This document shows, in pieces, positions 15,681-23,598 of a DNA stretch of 49,990 bases. The stretch is taken from assembly GCA_964607025.1 (NCBI GenBank), contig CAZSIL010000013.1, positions 1 to 49,990 on the forward strand, written 5' to 3'. The notes under the pieces were generated by a model that did not search any database, had not been told where the DNA came from, and worked only from the letters and a program-made list of their open reading frames with translations. The translations under genes were made by a program, and so were the position numbers. Position 1 is the first letter of the stretch; every line of letters starts with the position of its first letter. This DNA is from SIG565 sp964607025. GTDB lineage: Bacteria; Bacillota; Clostridia; Oscillospirales; Acutalibacteraceae.

Positions 15681-16430
15681 TCAGTTTGCCTTCTTAAAAT
15701 CTATAAATACTCTGAATACAGTTTGATTATCATCTTTAACAGCCGTTATATAATATGAATTATCCCCTGTTTGTTTACGGTAAACGATTAATTTATCTCC
15801 CTCAATACACTCTTTCACAAAATGTATTTCGAAGGTGTCAACATCGTTTTCGCTTAAAAACGCGGTAGTAAAACAATCGATTGCCATATAGGTATAACGG
15901 GTGTTATTTGCGTGAGAGTTCATATCAATATCGGTTGCGCGGATGGTTCTCTCATAGCACATTTCACACTCGGAAAAGTCGATTTTTTGCTTTGTGTATT
16001 GGGAGTCCACCGCACGTTCTTCAATATAATCAATTCCGGGCATTACGGCATTTCCGTCAATTCTCTTGATACGTCGGGTGTCAGCGTCAATCAAGCACCA
16101 CTCACTTGTAGCCGCTACAGCTACGCTGCCGTTCATATCCTTTATTTGAAAATCACGTTCAAGAGTTAATTTACCGGGTACAATCGGCCATGTTTTACAT
16201 GTAACTTTTTCGCGGTGACGCGGCATCGCATTGCATTTAATTTTTATTTTAGTAAGTACCCAAAACGCATTATTGCTATCAAGCAGTGCCTTAAATCCAT
16301 AACCGCTGCGCTCGGCATTTTCATTTGCTAAAATTTGCAACGTATCCACCGCGTGTGCGAGTGTCATTTTTAAATTGCAATCAATATCATTTACCGTTAA
16401 TAATTCGGTGTATTCATAAAACTCTTTCAT
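15681..16430 (-). CDS. Acyl-ACP thioesterase (FatA/FatB-like)
   Basis: These enzymes release free fatty acids from acyl carrier protein. The 249-residue protein has the tandem hot-dog layout typical of bacterial members: first repeat with SGYGFKALLDSNNAFWVLTK, second repeat with the catalytic motif DIDMNSHANNTRY near residue 170, where Asp, Asn and His are conserved. Its ATG follows AGGT, which overlaps the stop of the sortase gene 7 bases upstream, so they are co-transcribed. Chain-length preference cannot be read from sequence. Confidence 0.9.
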   Translation of the reverse strand: MKEFYEYTELLTVNDIDCNLKMTLAHAVDTLQILANENAERSGYGFKALLDSNNAFWVLTKIKIKCNAMPRHREKVTCKTWPIVPGKLTLERDFQIKDMNGSVAVAATSEWCLIDADTRRIKRIDGNAVMPGIDYIEERAVDSQYTKQKIDFSECEMCYERTIRATDIDMNSHANNTRYTYMAIDCFTTAFLSENDVDTFEIHFVKECIEGDKLIVYRKQTGDNSYYITAVKDDNQTVFRVFIDFKKAN

Positions 16431-16437
16431 ATTCGAC

Positions 16438-17271
16438 CTACTTTTCTATTTTAACAAGATTCCCCAAAACAACAAAGCGGCTTTCTTCATTAGAATACGC
16501 ACAGGTTGATAGGGCCACTATATTTTTAACGCCCGATAAATCGGTGTTTGATACAAATTTTGACGCTGCTAAAGAGCGTTCTAAATAACTGTCAAACTGA
16601 TTTTTATTATCGTAAATAATATAATCCTCCGACATTGCTTTAACTTCATTACCGCAAATTAATTCAATTCGGTAGGTGACATTTTCGGTGAGCAACCACA
16701 TATATTTGTGATTTTCATAAAACTCTTGGTTATTATACCTTAAAAGATAGGCAAACATTGTGCCGTTTTTCATACTGTGACCATATATTATTGTGTTCAA
16801 ATTCGAAAAATCAGGTAAATTACGGTAATCAAGGAAAATTGAGCCGGATTTATTCTTTTTACCATCCACCGCTGTTACAAGATATTTATCCAAATCCGAC
16901 GCAGAATTACAGGCAACAATAGGATAGTTTATTGGTGTGTCTTCACAGTAAATCCACGCTACAATATCCCGATTTATCCTTTTAAGCTTTTCAAAATCAA
17001 CGCTTATGGGCGGGGTGTTAATATCCTTCACCGTCTCTTGCGGAATATTTGAGGAAGATGCGTCAGAACTTGTCGGTGACTGCACTATCGGTGTTACGAT
17101 TTCTTCAGTAATACCGTCATAAATTTCTTCACCCGTTTTATAATCCAGCCCAACTTTAATAAGCATAACCGCAGAGATAATAAAAACAATAGCACTTACA
17201 CAAAGCACCAAAAAGCGAATCGGGTTATTTTTAATATACTCTAAACCTTTGTTTATAAAGTTTTGCTTCAT
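16438..17271 (-). CDS. srtB: Class B sortase
   Basis: Sortases are membrane cysteine transpeptidases that link surface proteins to the wall. The 277-residue protein has one N-terminal membrane anchor (about residues 20-43), a Ser/Thr/Pro-rich linker, and the catalytic domain with the histidine in IYGHSMKNGTMFAYL, the cysteine in ALSTCAYSNEESRF and the arginine in the same stretch. The MKNGTMF stretch after the His is class B-like. The start at 17271 is chosen because the promoter lies inside the longer frame that begins at 17331. No LPXTG- or NPQTN-type substrate is encoded in the window. Confidence 0.88.
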   Translation of the reverse strand: MKQNFINKGLEYIKNNPIRFLVLCVSAIVFIISAVMLIKVGLDYKTGEEIYDGITEEIVTPIVQSPTSSDASSSNIPQETVKDINTPPISVDFEKLKRINRDIVAWIYCEDTPINYPIVACNSASDLDKYLVTAVDGKKNKSGSIFLDYRNLPDFSNLNTIIYGHSMKNGTMFAYLLRYNNQEFYENHKYMWLLTENVTYRIELICGNEVKAMSEDYIIYDNKNQFDSYLERSLAASKFVSNTDLSGVKNIVALSTCAYSNEESRFVVLGNLVKIEK

Positions 17272-17302
17272 CTTTATCCTATCCTTACTAAAGAATGCAT
17301 TT

Positions 17303-17331
17303 ATTATACAATATATCATCAATATTTTCAA
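17303..17331 (-). promoter_or_regulatory. Sigma-A promoter of the sortase-thioesterase operon
   Basis: On the minus strand TTGAAA (17326-17331) and TATAAT (17303-17308) are 17 bases apart, about 30 bases before the sortase start. Confidence 0.7.
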
Positions 17332-17411
17332 TAAAAAACGAAAGTGCTTATCCGGAAATTTGTAAGATTTTTTTAAACGCGATACCGAAATTAAGTACCG
17401 AAAAAATTAGA

Positions 17412-17440
17412 TTTACTTTATTTTGATTTTATATTATAAT
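17412..17440 (+). promoter_or_regulatory. Sigma-A promoter of the AlaX-like gene
   Basis: TTTACT (17412-17417) and TATAAT (17435-17440) are 17 bases apart, followed by AAAGGACTGG before the ATG at 17467. Confidence 0.65.
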
Positions 17441-17466
17441 TAAGAAAAAGCAAAAGGACTGGTATT

Positions 17467-18612
17467 ATGAAAACAGTTAAATTATACGATGATGACAGTT
17501 ATTTAAAAGAGTTTACTGCAACTGTTTTAAAAAGCGAAAAAGCCGATAAATACTACAAAATCGTTCTAGACTGCACCGCATTTTTCCCCGAAGGCGGCGG
17601 ACAGTATTCCGATACGGGCTTTATAGCAGATGCCAAGGTTTTTGACGTGCAGATAGAAAATGATATCATCTATCACTACTGCGACAAACCACTTAATATA
17701 AACGATACCGTAAACTGCAAAATTAATTTTGCCGAGAGATTTGATAAAATGCAACAACACTCGGGCGAACACATTATATCAGGAATTGTACATAAACTGT
17801 ACGGATATAATAATACAGGATTTCATTTAAGCGATAATATCGTAACCTTGGACTTTGACGGGTTGCTTACTCGCGCCGACCTTGACAAAATAGAAATTCT
17901 CTCAAACGAAGCGGTGCATAAAAACGTAAGCATTACGGCAGAGTATCCCAATATAGAAGTGCTTAAAAATATCCCCTATCGTTCAAAGCTTGAACTCACC
18001 GAAAACGTACGGCTTGTAACAATCGACGGATATGACGTTTGCGCTTGCTGTGCGCCGCACGTAAAAAACACGGGCGAAATCGGTATTATAAAACTACTTG
18101 AAACCGAAAAGCATAAAAACGGTGTCAGAATAACCATAAAATGCGGTATGAGAGCTGTAAAAGATTATCAAAACAAATATTCTAATATCGCCGAAATTTC
18201 CGCCCTTCTTAAAGCTCCGCAAAGCGATACTGCCATAGCGGTTAAAGCGTTACTCGGCGATAATGAACGCCTTAAATTTATGATAACAAAATTTAAGCGC
18301 GAACTTATGGAATTAAAACTCGCTCAAATATCAAAAACCGATGGGAATCTCGTTGTAATAGAAGAAGATGCCGATATCCCGACACTTAGATATTTAGCCG
18401 ATAAGGGTGCGGAAAAATGTAATATTTTTGTGGCTCTAGGCAAAAATAACGGCGGATATAATTTTGTTTGTTGCTCTAAAAGAAGTGATTTAAAGGCGCT
18501 TCTACCCGAAATTAAATCAAAATTAGGATTGGTGGGCGGTGGCAGCAATAGTATGTTGCAAGGCAAAATCACCGCCGAAACAATAGACGTTAATAATTTT
18601 TTTAAAATATAA
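17467..18612 (+). CDS. AlaX-type alanyl-tRNA editing protein
   Basis: Stand-alone homologues of the AlaRS editing domain hydrolyse mischarged Ser- or Gly-tRNA(Ala). The 381-residue protein has the N-terminal CTAFFPEGGGQYSDTG, the zinc-site histidines in QQHSGEHI, the Cys/His pair in CACCAPH, and a C-terminal DHHA1-like domain with the glycine-rich VGGGSNSMLQGK. That makes it the long AlaX form. The aminoacylation domain of AlaRS is absent. It is monocistronic, ending just before the folT riboswitch promoter, and joins Dtd in this window as a tRNA proofreading factor. Confidence 0.92.
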   Translation: MKTVKLYDDDSYLKEFTATVLKSEKADKYYKIVLDCTAFFPEGGGQYSDTGFIADAKVFDVQIENDIIYHYCDKPLNINDTVNCKINFAERFDKMQQHSGEHIISGIVHKLYGYNNTGFHLSDNIVTLDFDGLLTRADLDKIEILSNEAVHKNVSITAEYPNIEVLKNIPYRSKLELTENVRLVTIDGYDVCACCAPHVKNTGEIGIIKLLETEKHKNGVRITIKCGMRAVKDYQNKYSNIAEISALLKAPQSDTAIAVKALLGDNERLKFMITKFKRELMELKLAQISKTDGNLVVIEEDADIPTLRYLADKGAEKCNIFVALGKNNGGYNFVCCSKRSDLKALLPEIKSKLGLVGGGSNSMLQGKITAETIDVNNFFKI

Positions 18613-18640
18613 TTGACAAAATAAAACTATTGCTTATAAT
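18613..18640 (+). promoter_or_regulatory. Sigma-A promoter of the riboswitch-folT-folC transcript
   Basis: Consensus TTGACA (18613-18618) and TATAAT (18635-18640) with a 16-base spacer. The expected start is near 18647, right at the first base of the riboswitch. Confidence 0.85.
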
Positions 18641-18647
18641 AGTTTAT

Positions 18648-18746
18648 AGCAGAGTAGAATTTCTTGCGTTAAGTGCTGTGCGGACGGGGAGTTGCCGTGC
18701 GGACGAAAGGGTTTTCCTTGCGGTTTGAAATTCGCATCCCGCTGCT
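18648..18746 (+). ncRNA. Tetrahydrofolate (THF) riboswitch
   Basis: The segment has the layout and conserved blocks of the THF riboswitch class: AGCAG...AGTAG at the 5' end, GCGTTAAGTG, and the 3' block GCATCCCGCTGCT, which closes P1 with the 5' AGCAG. It sits directly between a strong promoter and folT, a predicted folate transporter, exactly where this class is known to occur. Binding of reduced folates is expected to lower expression of folT and folC. Confidence 0.9.
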
Positions 18747-18800
18747 ACAAACAAGGTAAACTATATTTTCAGCCCTGCTTGTAGCTATTTACAAGGAGGG
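18744..18800 (+). promoter_or_regulatory. Expression platform that can sequester the folT ribosome-binding site
   Basis: Two mutually exclusive pairings can be drawn. CCCTGCTTGT (18773-18782) can pair with ACAAGGAGGG (18791-18800), which contains the ribosome-binding site, leaving one mismatch. The same strand, as TTGTAGC (18779-18785), can instead pair with GCTACAA (18744-18750), which overlaps the 3' arm of riboswitch P1. Ligand-stabilised P1 should favour sequestering and switch translation off. No U-tract terminator is present. Confidence 0.65.
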
Positions 18801-18807
18801 TATTTTT

Positions 18808-19368
18808 TTGCGCAAATTATTAAAAACACAAAACCTAAGCAATCCGAAAGTTCTTGCAGTTTCGGCATTGTTCGCCGCTATCAGCTTTATTTGCGGTAAG
18901 TTTCTCGCTTTTTCGGTGGGTGACACAATTCGTTTCAGTTTCGAAAATCTACCACTGATACTGGTTGGTATTTTATTCGGTCCGACCGTTGGTGCGGTAA
19001 CTGCCATAGCAGCCGATATTATCGGTTGTCTTTTGCGCGGCTATGCCATAAACCCAATTTTGACCTTTGCCGCCGCTTTTATCGGCTTTTTTGCAGGGTT
19101 GATTTTTGATTTATTCAAAAATCAAAAAATCACTGTCAAAACAACTCTTGCTGTCGGCTTTTGCCACCTTTTCGGCTCGGTGATACTTAAAACAGCAGGG
19201 CTATCCATCTGGTTTGGTTATCCTTTTTTCTTAACACTTATGAGCCGTGCGGTAAATTATATAATTGTATTTGCGGCTGAATTGCCGATACTTATTTTAC
19301 TGCTTAAAAATAAGCAATTGATTGGGCAAATAACAAAAATTACGGGGAAAAACAATGAATTACACTGA
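18808..19368 (+). CDS. folT: Folate ECF transporter substrate-binding (S) component
   Basis: FolT is the membrane subunit that captures folate and works with a shared ECF energising module (EcfT, EcfA, EcfA'), not encoded in the window. The 186-residue protein is very hydrophobic, with about six helices and S-component features such as GDTIRFSFENLPLILVGILF and GPTVGAVTAIAADIIGCLL. Translation starts at TTG 18808, placed 7 bases after a perfect AAGGAGGG; a weak start codon with a strong, switch-controlled site suits tight regulation. Its end overlaps folC by 14 bases. Confidence 0.92.
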   Translation: MRKLLKTQNLSNPKVLAVSALFAAISFICGKFLAFSVGDTIRFSFENLPLILVGILFGPTVGAVTAIAADIIGCLLRGYAINPILTFAAAFIGFFAGLIFDLFKNQKITVKTTLAVGFCHLFGSVILKTAGLSIWFGYPFFLTLMSRAVNYIIVFAAELPILILLLKNKQLIGQITKITGKNNELH

Positions 19369-20623
19369 AGCACTAAAGTTTATACACTCTCTCAGCAATT
19401 TCTTTTGCAAACCCGGACTTGACAGAATTAAAGCTCTATGTGCGTATCTTGGGAATCCACAAGAAAGTCTTAAATTTATACACGTTGCGGGTACTAACGG
19501 CAAGGGTTCTTTTTGCGCAATGCTGAGCAGTATACTAATGGATGCGGGTTATAAAGTCGGCACATATACGTCGCCCTATATTCTTGAATTTAACGAGCGA
19601 ATCTCGATAAATGGGCAAATGATTCCTAACGATGATTTGGCCGAAATTTGCGCATATATAAAACCGTTTACCGAAAAAATGGCCGACAAGCCCACCGAGT
19701 TTGAACTGATAACGGCTATTGGATTTGAATATTTTAAAAGGCAGAACTGCGACATTGTAGTTTTAGAGTGTGGACTCGGCGGAAGATATGACGCCACAAA
19801 CATTATTACTACCTCCCTGTTATCCGTAATTACGGGCATAGATTTTGACCATCAAAATTTTTTGGGCGACACAATAGAGCAAATTGCCACCGAGAAGGCA
19901 GGTATTATAAAAAGAGATACCCCTGTGCTTTGGTGTGGCGATAACAAGACCGCTGAAAAAGTAATACTTGATACCGCCGATTATTTTAACTCAAAGGTCT
20001 ATACTCCCCAATACGATAGTTTGAAAATTTTAAGCGCAGATTTAAACGGCACTGTTTTCGAATATAAAAACTATAACGAATTATCTCTAACTTTACTTGG
20101 CGGATATCAGCCCTATAATGCAGCGAACGCCGTAACTTCCACCGAAATTTTGCGTCAAAAAGGTTTCAATTTAACCGAAGAAAATATACGAAGCGGACTT
20201 AAAAACACCCGTTGGCCTGCAAGATTTGAACTTTTAAGCAGAAAACCCGTTATAATCTTTGACGGTTCACACAACCCACAAGGCGTTTCTGCCGCAGTAA
20301 AAAGCATTAAACAATATTTTGGGAAGCAACGCGTAAACATTTTGACGGGAGTTATGAAGGATAAGGATTACAAATTTATCGCAAAGGAAATATCCACCGT
20401 TGGGGACAAGATTTACTGTATAACTCCCGACAACCCACGTGCATTGACTGCGGTAGAATTCTCGGAAGAGTTCAAAAAAACAGGCACTTTCGGGGAAGCA
20501 TTTGATACCATAAGCGATGCTTTTACACTTGCTGTCAAGGAAAGCAAAGACGACGGCAAACCGCTTATTTGTATGGGCTCGCTCTATATGTACGCTGATA
20601 TATACAATTTAATAAACAAATAA
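19355..20623 (+). CDS. folC: Folylpolyglutamate synthase / dihydrofolate synthase
   Basis: FolC adds glutamates to folates, trapping them inside the cell; some versions also make dihydrofolate. The 422-residue protein has the Mur-ligase-type ATP site HVAGTNGKGS and the family motif TSPYILEFNERI, plus LECGLGGRYDATN and FDGSHNPQG. The gene overlaps folT, so uptake and polyglutamylation are made together under the THF riboswitch. No folP or folB lies nearby, consistent with salvage, though biosynthesis genes may be elsewhere. Confidence 0.97.
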   Translation: MNYTEALKFIHSLSNFFCKPGLDRIKALCAYLGNPQESLKFIHVAGTNGKGSFCAMLSSILMDAGYKVGTYTSPYILEFNERISINGQMIPNDDLAEICAYIKPFTEKMADKPTEFELITAIGFEYFKRQNCDIVVLECGLGGRYDATNIITTSLLSVITGIDFDHQNFLGDTIEQIATEKAGIIKRDTPVLWCGDNKTAEKVILDTADYFNSKVYTPQYDSLKILSADLNGTVFEYKNYNELSLTLLGGYQPYNAANAVTSTEILRQKGFNLTEENIRSGLKNTRWPARFELLSRKPVIIFDGSHNPQGVSAAVKSIKQYFGKQRVNILTGVMKDKDYKFIAKEISTVGDKIYCITPDNPRALTAVEFSEEFKKTGTFGEAFDTISDAFTLAVKESKDDGKPLICMGSLYMYADIYNLINK

Positions 20624-20626
20624 AAA

Positions 20627-20648
20627 AGAGCCGTTCGGCTCTTTTTTT
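20627..20648 (+). terminator. Terminator of folT-folC
   Basis: AGAGCC and GGCTCT stem with a four-base loop and a run of seven T just after the folC stop. Confidence 0.9.
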
Positions 20649-20651
20649 GTA

Positions 20652-20677
20652 ACCATAAAATTCGTTTTTCATATTAT
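20652..20677 (+). promoter_or_regulatory. Candidate sigma-K-type promoter of the Cys-rich protein gene
   Basis: AC (20652-20653), a 16-base spacer, and CATATTAT (20670-20677) resemble the sigma-K pattern AC-N16/17-CATAnnnTA, missing the last A. No sigma-A pair with good spacing is visible. A mother-cell late role is therefore a hypothesis. Confidence 0.35.
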
Positions 20678-20719
20678 GTTATAGAAGTTTTATCTTCAAT
20701 ATAATTTTGGAGGTCTTTT

Positions 20720-21538
20720 ATGGCAGACACAAGAAACGACGTTCAAAACGGCACATTCAGTGATGCCTGTTGTATTGATGCGGGAAGGGTTTATGACTCT
20801 TGCTGTGATAGAGACTGTGTAGAAGATTTAAGATGCTATTTTACTGCAGAAGGTCAAAACTACATTGAGAGAGCTTTAAGCGTTAAAATCAAAAATGCCG
20901 AAGTGCTTAACGTCTTTATTAATGTTGAACCCGTCAACTTTAACCGCGGTTTCTTCTCATGTGACCTTACCTTCTTATTCCTTGTTGAATTTGATGTATA
21001 CCTGTCGGCACACTCTTGCCCTGTACAAATTAAAGGTCTTTCAAGTTTCAACAAGCGCGTAATACTTTTCGGCGGCGACGGAAATGTGAAGATTTTTTCA
21101 AACACAGTATCGGATGATAACTGCGATAACCCCACCCATCGCACAACAAATATGCCTAAATGCGTTGTACAAAGCGTCGACCCGATACCGCTTGGATGTC
21201 GACTCGGTCAGGTTAAAGACTGCTGCGAGTGTCTCGGCGTTGTACCGAACTTTGCATGTGAACTCTTGGGCGGACAGATAGTAACAAGCTGTGAGTGCGG
21301 TACTGCGACGGTTTATGCAACACTCGGTTTGTTCAGTGTTGTTCAGCTTATCCGCAACGTGCAGATGCTTATCCCAGTATACGACTTTTGCATACCCGAA
21401 AAGCAATGCACCGACACAACCGACCAACCCTGCGATATCTTCCGTAAAATCAAGTTCCCCACCGACGACTTTTTCCCGCCGAAAAATACCGATATTTCCG
21501 ACTCAATTGGTTGCGGTTGTGACAGACAAGATGACTAA
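20720..21538 (+). CDS. Conserved cysteine-rich protein of unknown function
   Basis: A 272-residue protein with 22 cysteines, many paired: DACCID, DSCCDRDC near the N-terminus, DCCEC and TSCECG in the middle, GCGC at the end. It has no signal peptide or clear membrane helix. Blocks such as VEDLRCYFT, NRGFFSCDLTFLFLVEFDVYL and RVILFGGDGNVKIF look like a folded beta-rich core; I believe similar uncharacterised proteins are widespread in Clostridia. Cysteine richness without a signal, plus a sigma-K-like promoter, suggests a spore coat or exosporium protein, but this is inference. An AGGTCTTTT site precedes the ATG, and the gene is monocistronic. Confidence 0.75.
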   Translation: MADTRNDVQNGTFSDACCIDAGRVYDSCCDRDCVEDLRCYFTAEGQNYIERALSVKIKNAEVLNVFINVEPVNFNRGFFSCDLTFLFLVEFDVYLSAHSCPVQIKGLSSFNKRVILFGGDGNVKIFSNTVSDDNCDNPTHRTTNMPKCVVQSVDPIPLGCRLGQVKDCCECLGVVPNFACELLGGQIVTSCECGTATVYATLGLFSVVQLIRNVQMLIPVYDFCIPEKQCTDTTDQPCDIFRKIKFPTDDFFPPKNTDISDSIGCGCDRQDD

Positions 21539-21541
21539 AAA

Positions 21542-21562
21542 AAGGGAGACTAAAGTCTCCCT
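21542..21562. terminator. Bidirectional terminator
   Basis: AAGGGAGAC and GTCTCCCTT form a stem with a short loop, located between the stop of the Cys-rich gene and the stop of the convergent phosphohexomutase gene, with A and T tracts outside. Confidence 0.8.
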
Positions 21563-21567
21563 TAATT

Positions 21568-23043
21568 TTATTTATAGTTTGATAAATCAAGTAAATCGAA
21601 CTGCTCATAAAAACTTCTGAAGAATTCCAAGTTTTTAGCCGTACCACCCTTTTCATTGCTTTCAAAATTTATGGGCATTACAGGATCGTGTACGCTAAGG
21701 CGTAACAGCATCCAACCGTAAGGGGTTGTAATGCGAATACCTTCCCTATTATCATCAGCTATTATGCAATCAGTATTATTCTTAGCGAATTTTTCGAGTT
21801 CCGCTATGACATTTTGACCATAAGTGCGGAAATCTTCTGCCTTAATATTTAATCGGATTTCTTTTTCTTCTGCCGCCATTTCAAGAGTAGATAAAATTTC
21901 ATCAAACTTTTTGCCGCAGGCAAGTTCGATTACAATTTTTGTGGCAAGATATGCGCCGTCATCAAGGAAATAGTTTTCGCGAAGAGCCGCGTGACCGCTT
22001 GTTTCAATGGCAAGTGGACAGTTAATGCCTTCATTACATAACTCTATCGCCTTATTTATAACGTTTTTATAGCCGCGTTTATAACGATAATGTTTGCCGC
22101 CCAAATCTTGTTCGATATACTTTTTAAGTCCGTCAGAAGTAACCGAATCGGTAACAATAGTAGCACCCTTATTTTCTTGCATTGCGATATAAGCCGCCAA
22201 TGCTACCAAACGGTTACGGTTGATTTCTTTACCTGTACCATCAACACAACCGGCTCTATCAACGTCGGTATCAAAAATAATACCAAGGTCGGCATTATTT
22301 TTAACAACAGCAGCACAAATGCTTTCCATTGCCGCTTTATTCTCAGGATTTGGAATATGATTCGGGAACATACCGTCAGGATTTAAGAACTGACTGCCGG
22401 AAATATTAGCGCCAAGCGGTTTTAATACATTTTCGGCATAAAAACCACCTGCTCCGTTACCCGCATCAACTATAATCTTATAATTTTTAAGCGGTAACTC
22501 ACTCTCAGGTTTACCAACGCCTTCACAAATCATTTTACGAAGCCGTGCGGCATAGGTAGTCATATAATCTACCTTTTCTATTTTACCATCGGATAAATCG
22601 TTTTTAACGCCTTCGTTTGCAAGTTTAACGATATCGGCAATATCGCTTGATTCAAGTCCGCCGTCCTTTGTAAAGAACTTTAAGCCGTTTCTATCAAACG
22701 GGTGATGACTTGCGGTTATTTGAATTGAGGCATCAGTATCTAAATCTATAGTAGTCATAAACATGGCGGGAGTTGAAGACAGTGCACAGTCAAATATATG
22801 TACACCCGCACACAAGAGACGGCTTATAGCCGCATTTTTTATCACATTTGCGGTAATACGAGAATCGTGACCGATGGCAATTTTAAGTTCGCTCGGTTTT
22901 TTGTGCAGTTTATTTGACAACCAAAACAAAAAAGCATCGGTAATATCCATAACCGCGGTTTCGGTTAAATTAACTTTATTACCGCCCTTATCACTTGCCA
23001 CACCGCGTATATCGGTGCCACTTTTCAGTTCATTATAGTTCAT
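21568..23043 (-). CDS. Phosphomannomutase/phosphoglucomutase family protein
   Basis: Alpha-D-phosphohexomutases move phosphate between C1 and C6 of hexoses. The 491-residue protein shows the four-domain family signs in order: AIGHDSR, the phosphoserine loop ITASHHPFDRNGLK, the metal loop DTDVDRAG (usual DGDGDR) and the sugar-binding ETSGHAALRENYFLDDG. The phosphate-binding C-terminal loop is in REGIRITTPYGW. The DTDVDR form keeps the three metal-binding aspartates. Substrate (mannose or glucose) cannot be decided by eye. It is preceded by a small membrane-peptide gene whose stop overlaps the AGGAG site used here. Confidence 0.92.
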   Translation of the reverse strand: MNYNELKSGTDIRGVASDKGGNKVNLTETAVMDITDAFLFWLSNKLHKKPSELKIAIGHDSRITANVIKNAAISRLLCAGVHIFDCALSSTPAMFMTTIDLDTDASIQITASHHPFDRNGLKFFTKDGGLESSDIADIVKLANEGVKNDLSDGKIEKVDYMTTYAARLRKMICEGVGKPESELPLKNYKIIVDAGNGAGGFYAENVLKPLGANISGSQFLNPDGMFPNHIPNPENKAAMESICAAVVKNNADLGIIFDTDVDRAGCVDGTGKEINRNRLVALAAYIAMQENKGATIVTDSVTSDGLKKYIEQDLGGKHYRYKRGYKNVINKAIELCNEGINCPLAIETSGHAALRENYFLDDGAYLATKIVIELACGKKFDEILSTLEMAAEEKEIRLNIKAEDFRTYGQNVIAELEKFAKNNTDCIIADDNREGIRITTPYGWMLLRLSVHDPVMPINFESNEKGGTAKNLEFFRSFYEQFDLLDLSNYK

Positions 23044-23052
23044 TTTTTACTC

Positions 23053-23196
23053 CTAACCGAACACCCCTGCAAAATATCCAGCCGAAATAAAACCGATTGC
23101 CACAAGCAAAATCGCAATAGCGGTTAATAGCATGGCTTTGAAAAAAACTTTTTTATCCCAATTTGCAGAAAAGTTATTCTTTTTTAATTTATTCAT
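23053..23196 (-). CDS. Small single-span membrane protein (47 residues)
   Basis: A short frame that begins MNKLKKNNFSANWDKK, followed by about 28 hydrophobic residues and the end GYFAGVFG. The ATG at 23196 follows GGGTGG at good spacing. Its TAG stop overlaps the AGGAG ribosome-binding site of the phosphohexomutase gene, a typical operon junction, which supports real translation. The polar, basic N-terminus would stay in the cytoplasm. I do not recognise the family. A role as a partner or membrane anchor for a cell-envelope sugar pathway is conceivable but unproven. Confidence 0.65.
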   Translation of the reverse strand: MNKLKKNNFSANWDKKVFFKAMLLTAIAILLVAIGFISAGYFAGVFG

Positions 23197-23256
23197 AATT
23201 TCCACCCTGTAACAGTGTTGACAGGTGAAGAAAATTTAATACATTGGAGAGCGTTT

Positions 23257-23598
23257 ATGCCGCGTGAATTTTCCCTAATAAATCAGCCCGTAACCCCCAG
23301 AAAAGTTTTACTTTTCGAATTTCAAGCATTGGAAAATCTAATATTTTTTGTGGAAAGATTTTTCTTTTTATGCCGAAAACTTAAAGTTAAAAGTGATTTA
23401 TATAAATTTCACGGCAAATACATAATATTACTGCGTATAAATCCGAAGCACACAAGAACGGTGCTGAAATTATGTGCTCTAGCTGATAGGACTTCGGTAG
23501 CGGCGCTCGATATCGCCGTAATAGAAGAACACGCTAAACTTATAACCGCAGAAAACGCGGTAGATAAATTAGGGCTAGCGTTTAGTGACAGTCTTTAA
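23257..23598 (+). CDS. Stand-alone MecA C-terminal-domain-like protein
   Basis: This 113-residue protein resembles the C-terminal ClpC-binding domain of the adaptor MecA: FEFQALENLIFFVERF (compare the FEDVI...L helix), SDLYKFHGKYIILL (compare the LYHYE.QYYLYV strand) and SVAALDIAVIEEHAKLITAE (compare TIHRLEEYGKEIM). MecA is about 220 residues with an N-terminal substrate-binding domain; that domain is absent here. The ATG at 23257 is chosen because GGAGAG lies 5-8 bases upstream. It is alone on the plus strand and its 3' end overlaps the end of rpe by 17 bases (convergent). It might regulate ClpC, or bind other partners. The assignment is by eye and moderate. Confidence 0.6.
   Translation: MPREFSLINQPVTPRKVLLFEFQALENLIFFVERFFFLCRKLKVKSDLYKFHGKYIILLRINPKHTRTVLKLCALADRTSVAALDIAVIEEHAKLITAENAVDKLGLAFSDSL

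Noticed and set aside
23218..23245. TTGACA-N16-TACATT as promoter of the MecA-like gene
   Set aside because: Its transcript would start about 5 bases before the ATG and exclude the GGAGAG ribosome-binding site, so it probably is not the working promoter in this form.
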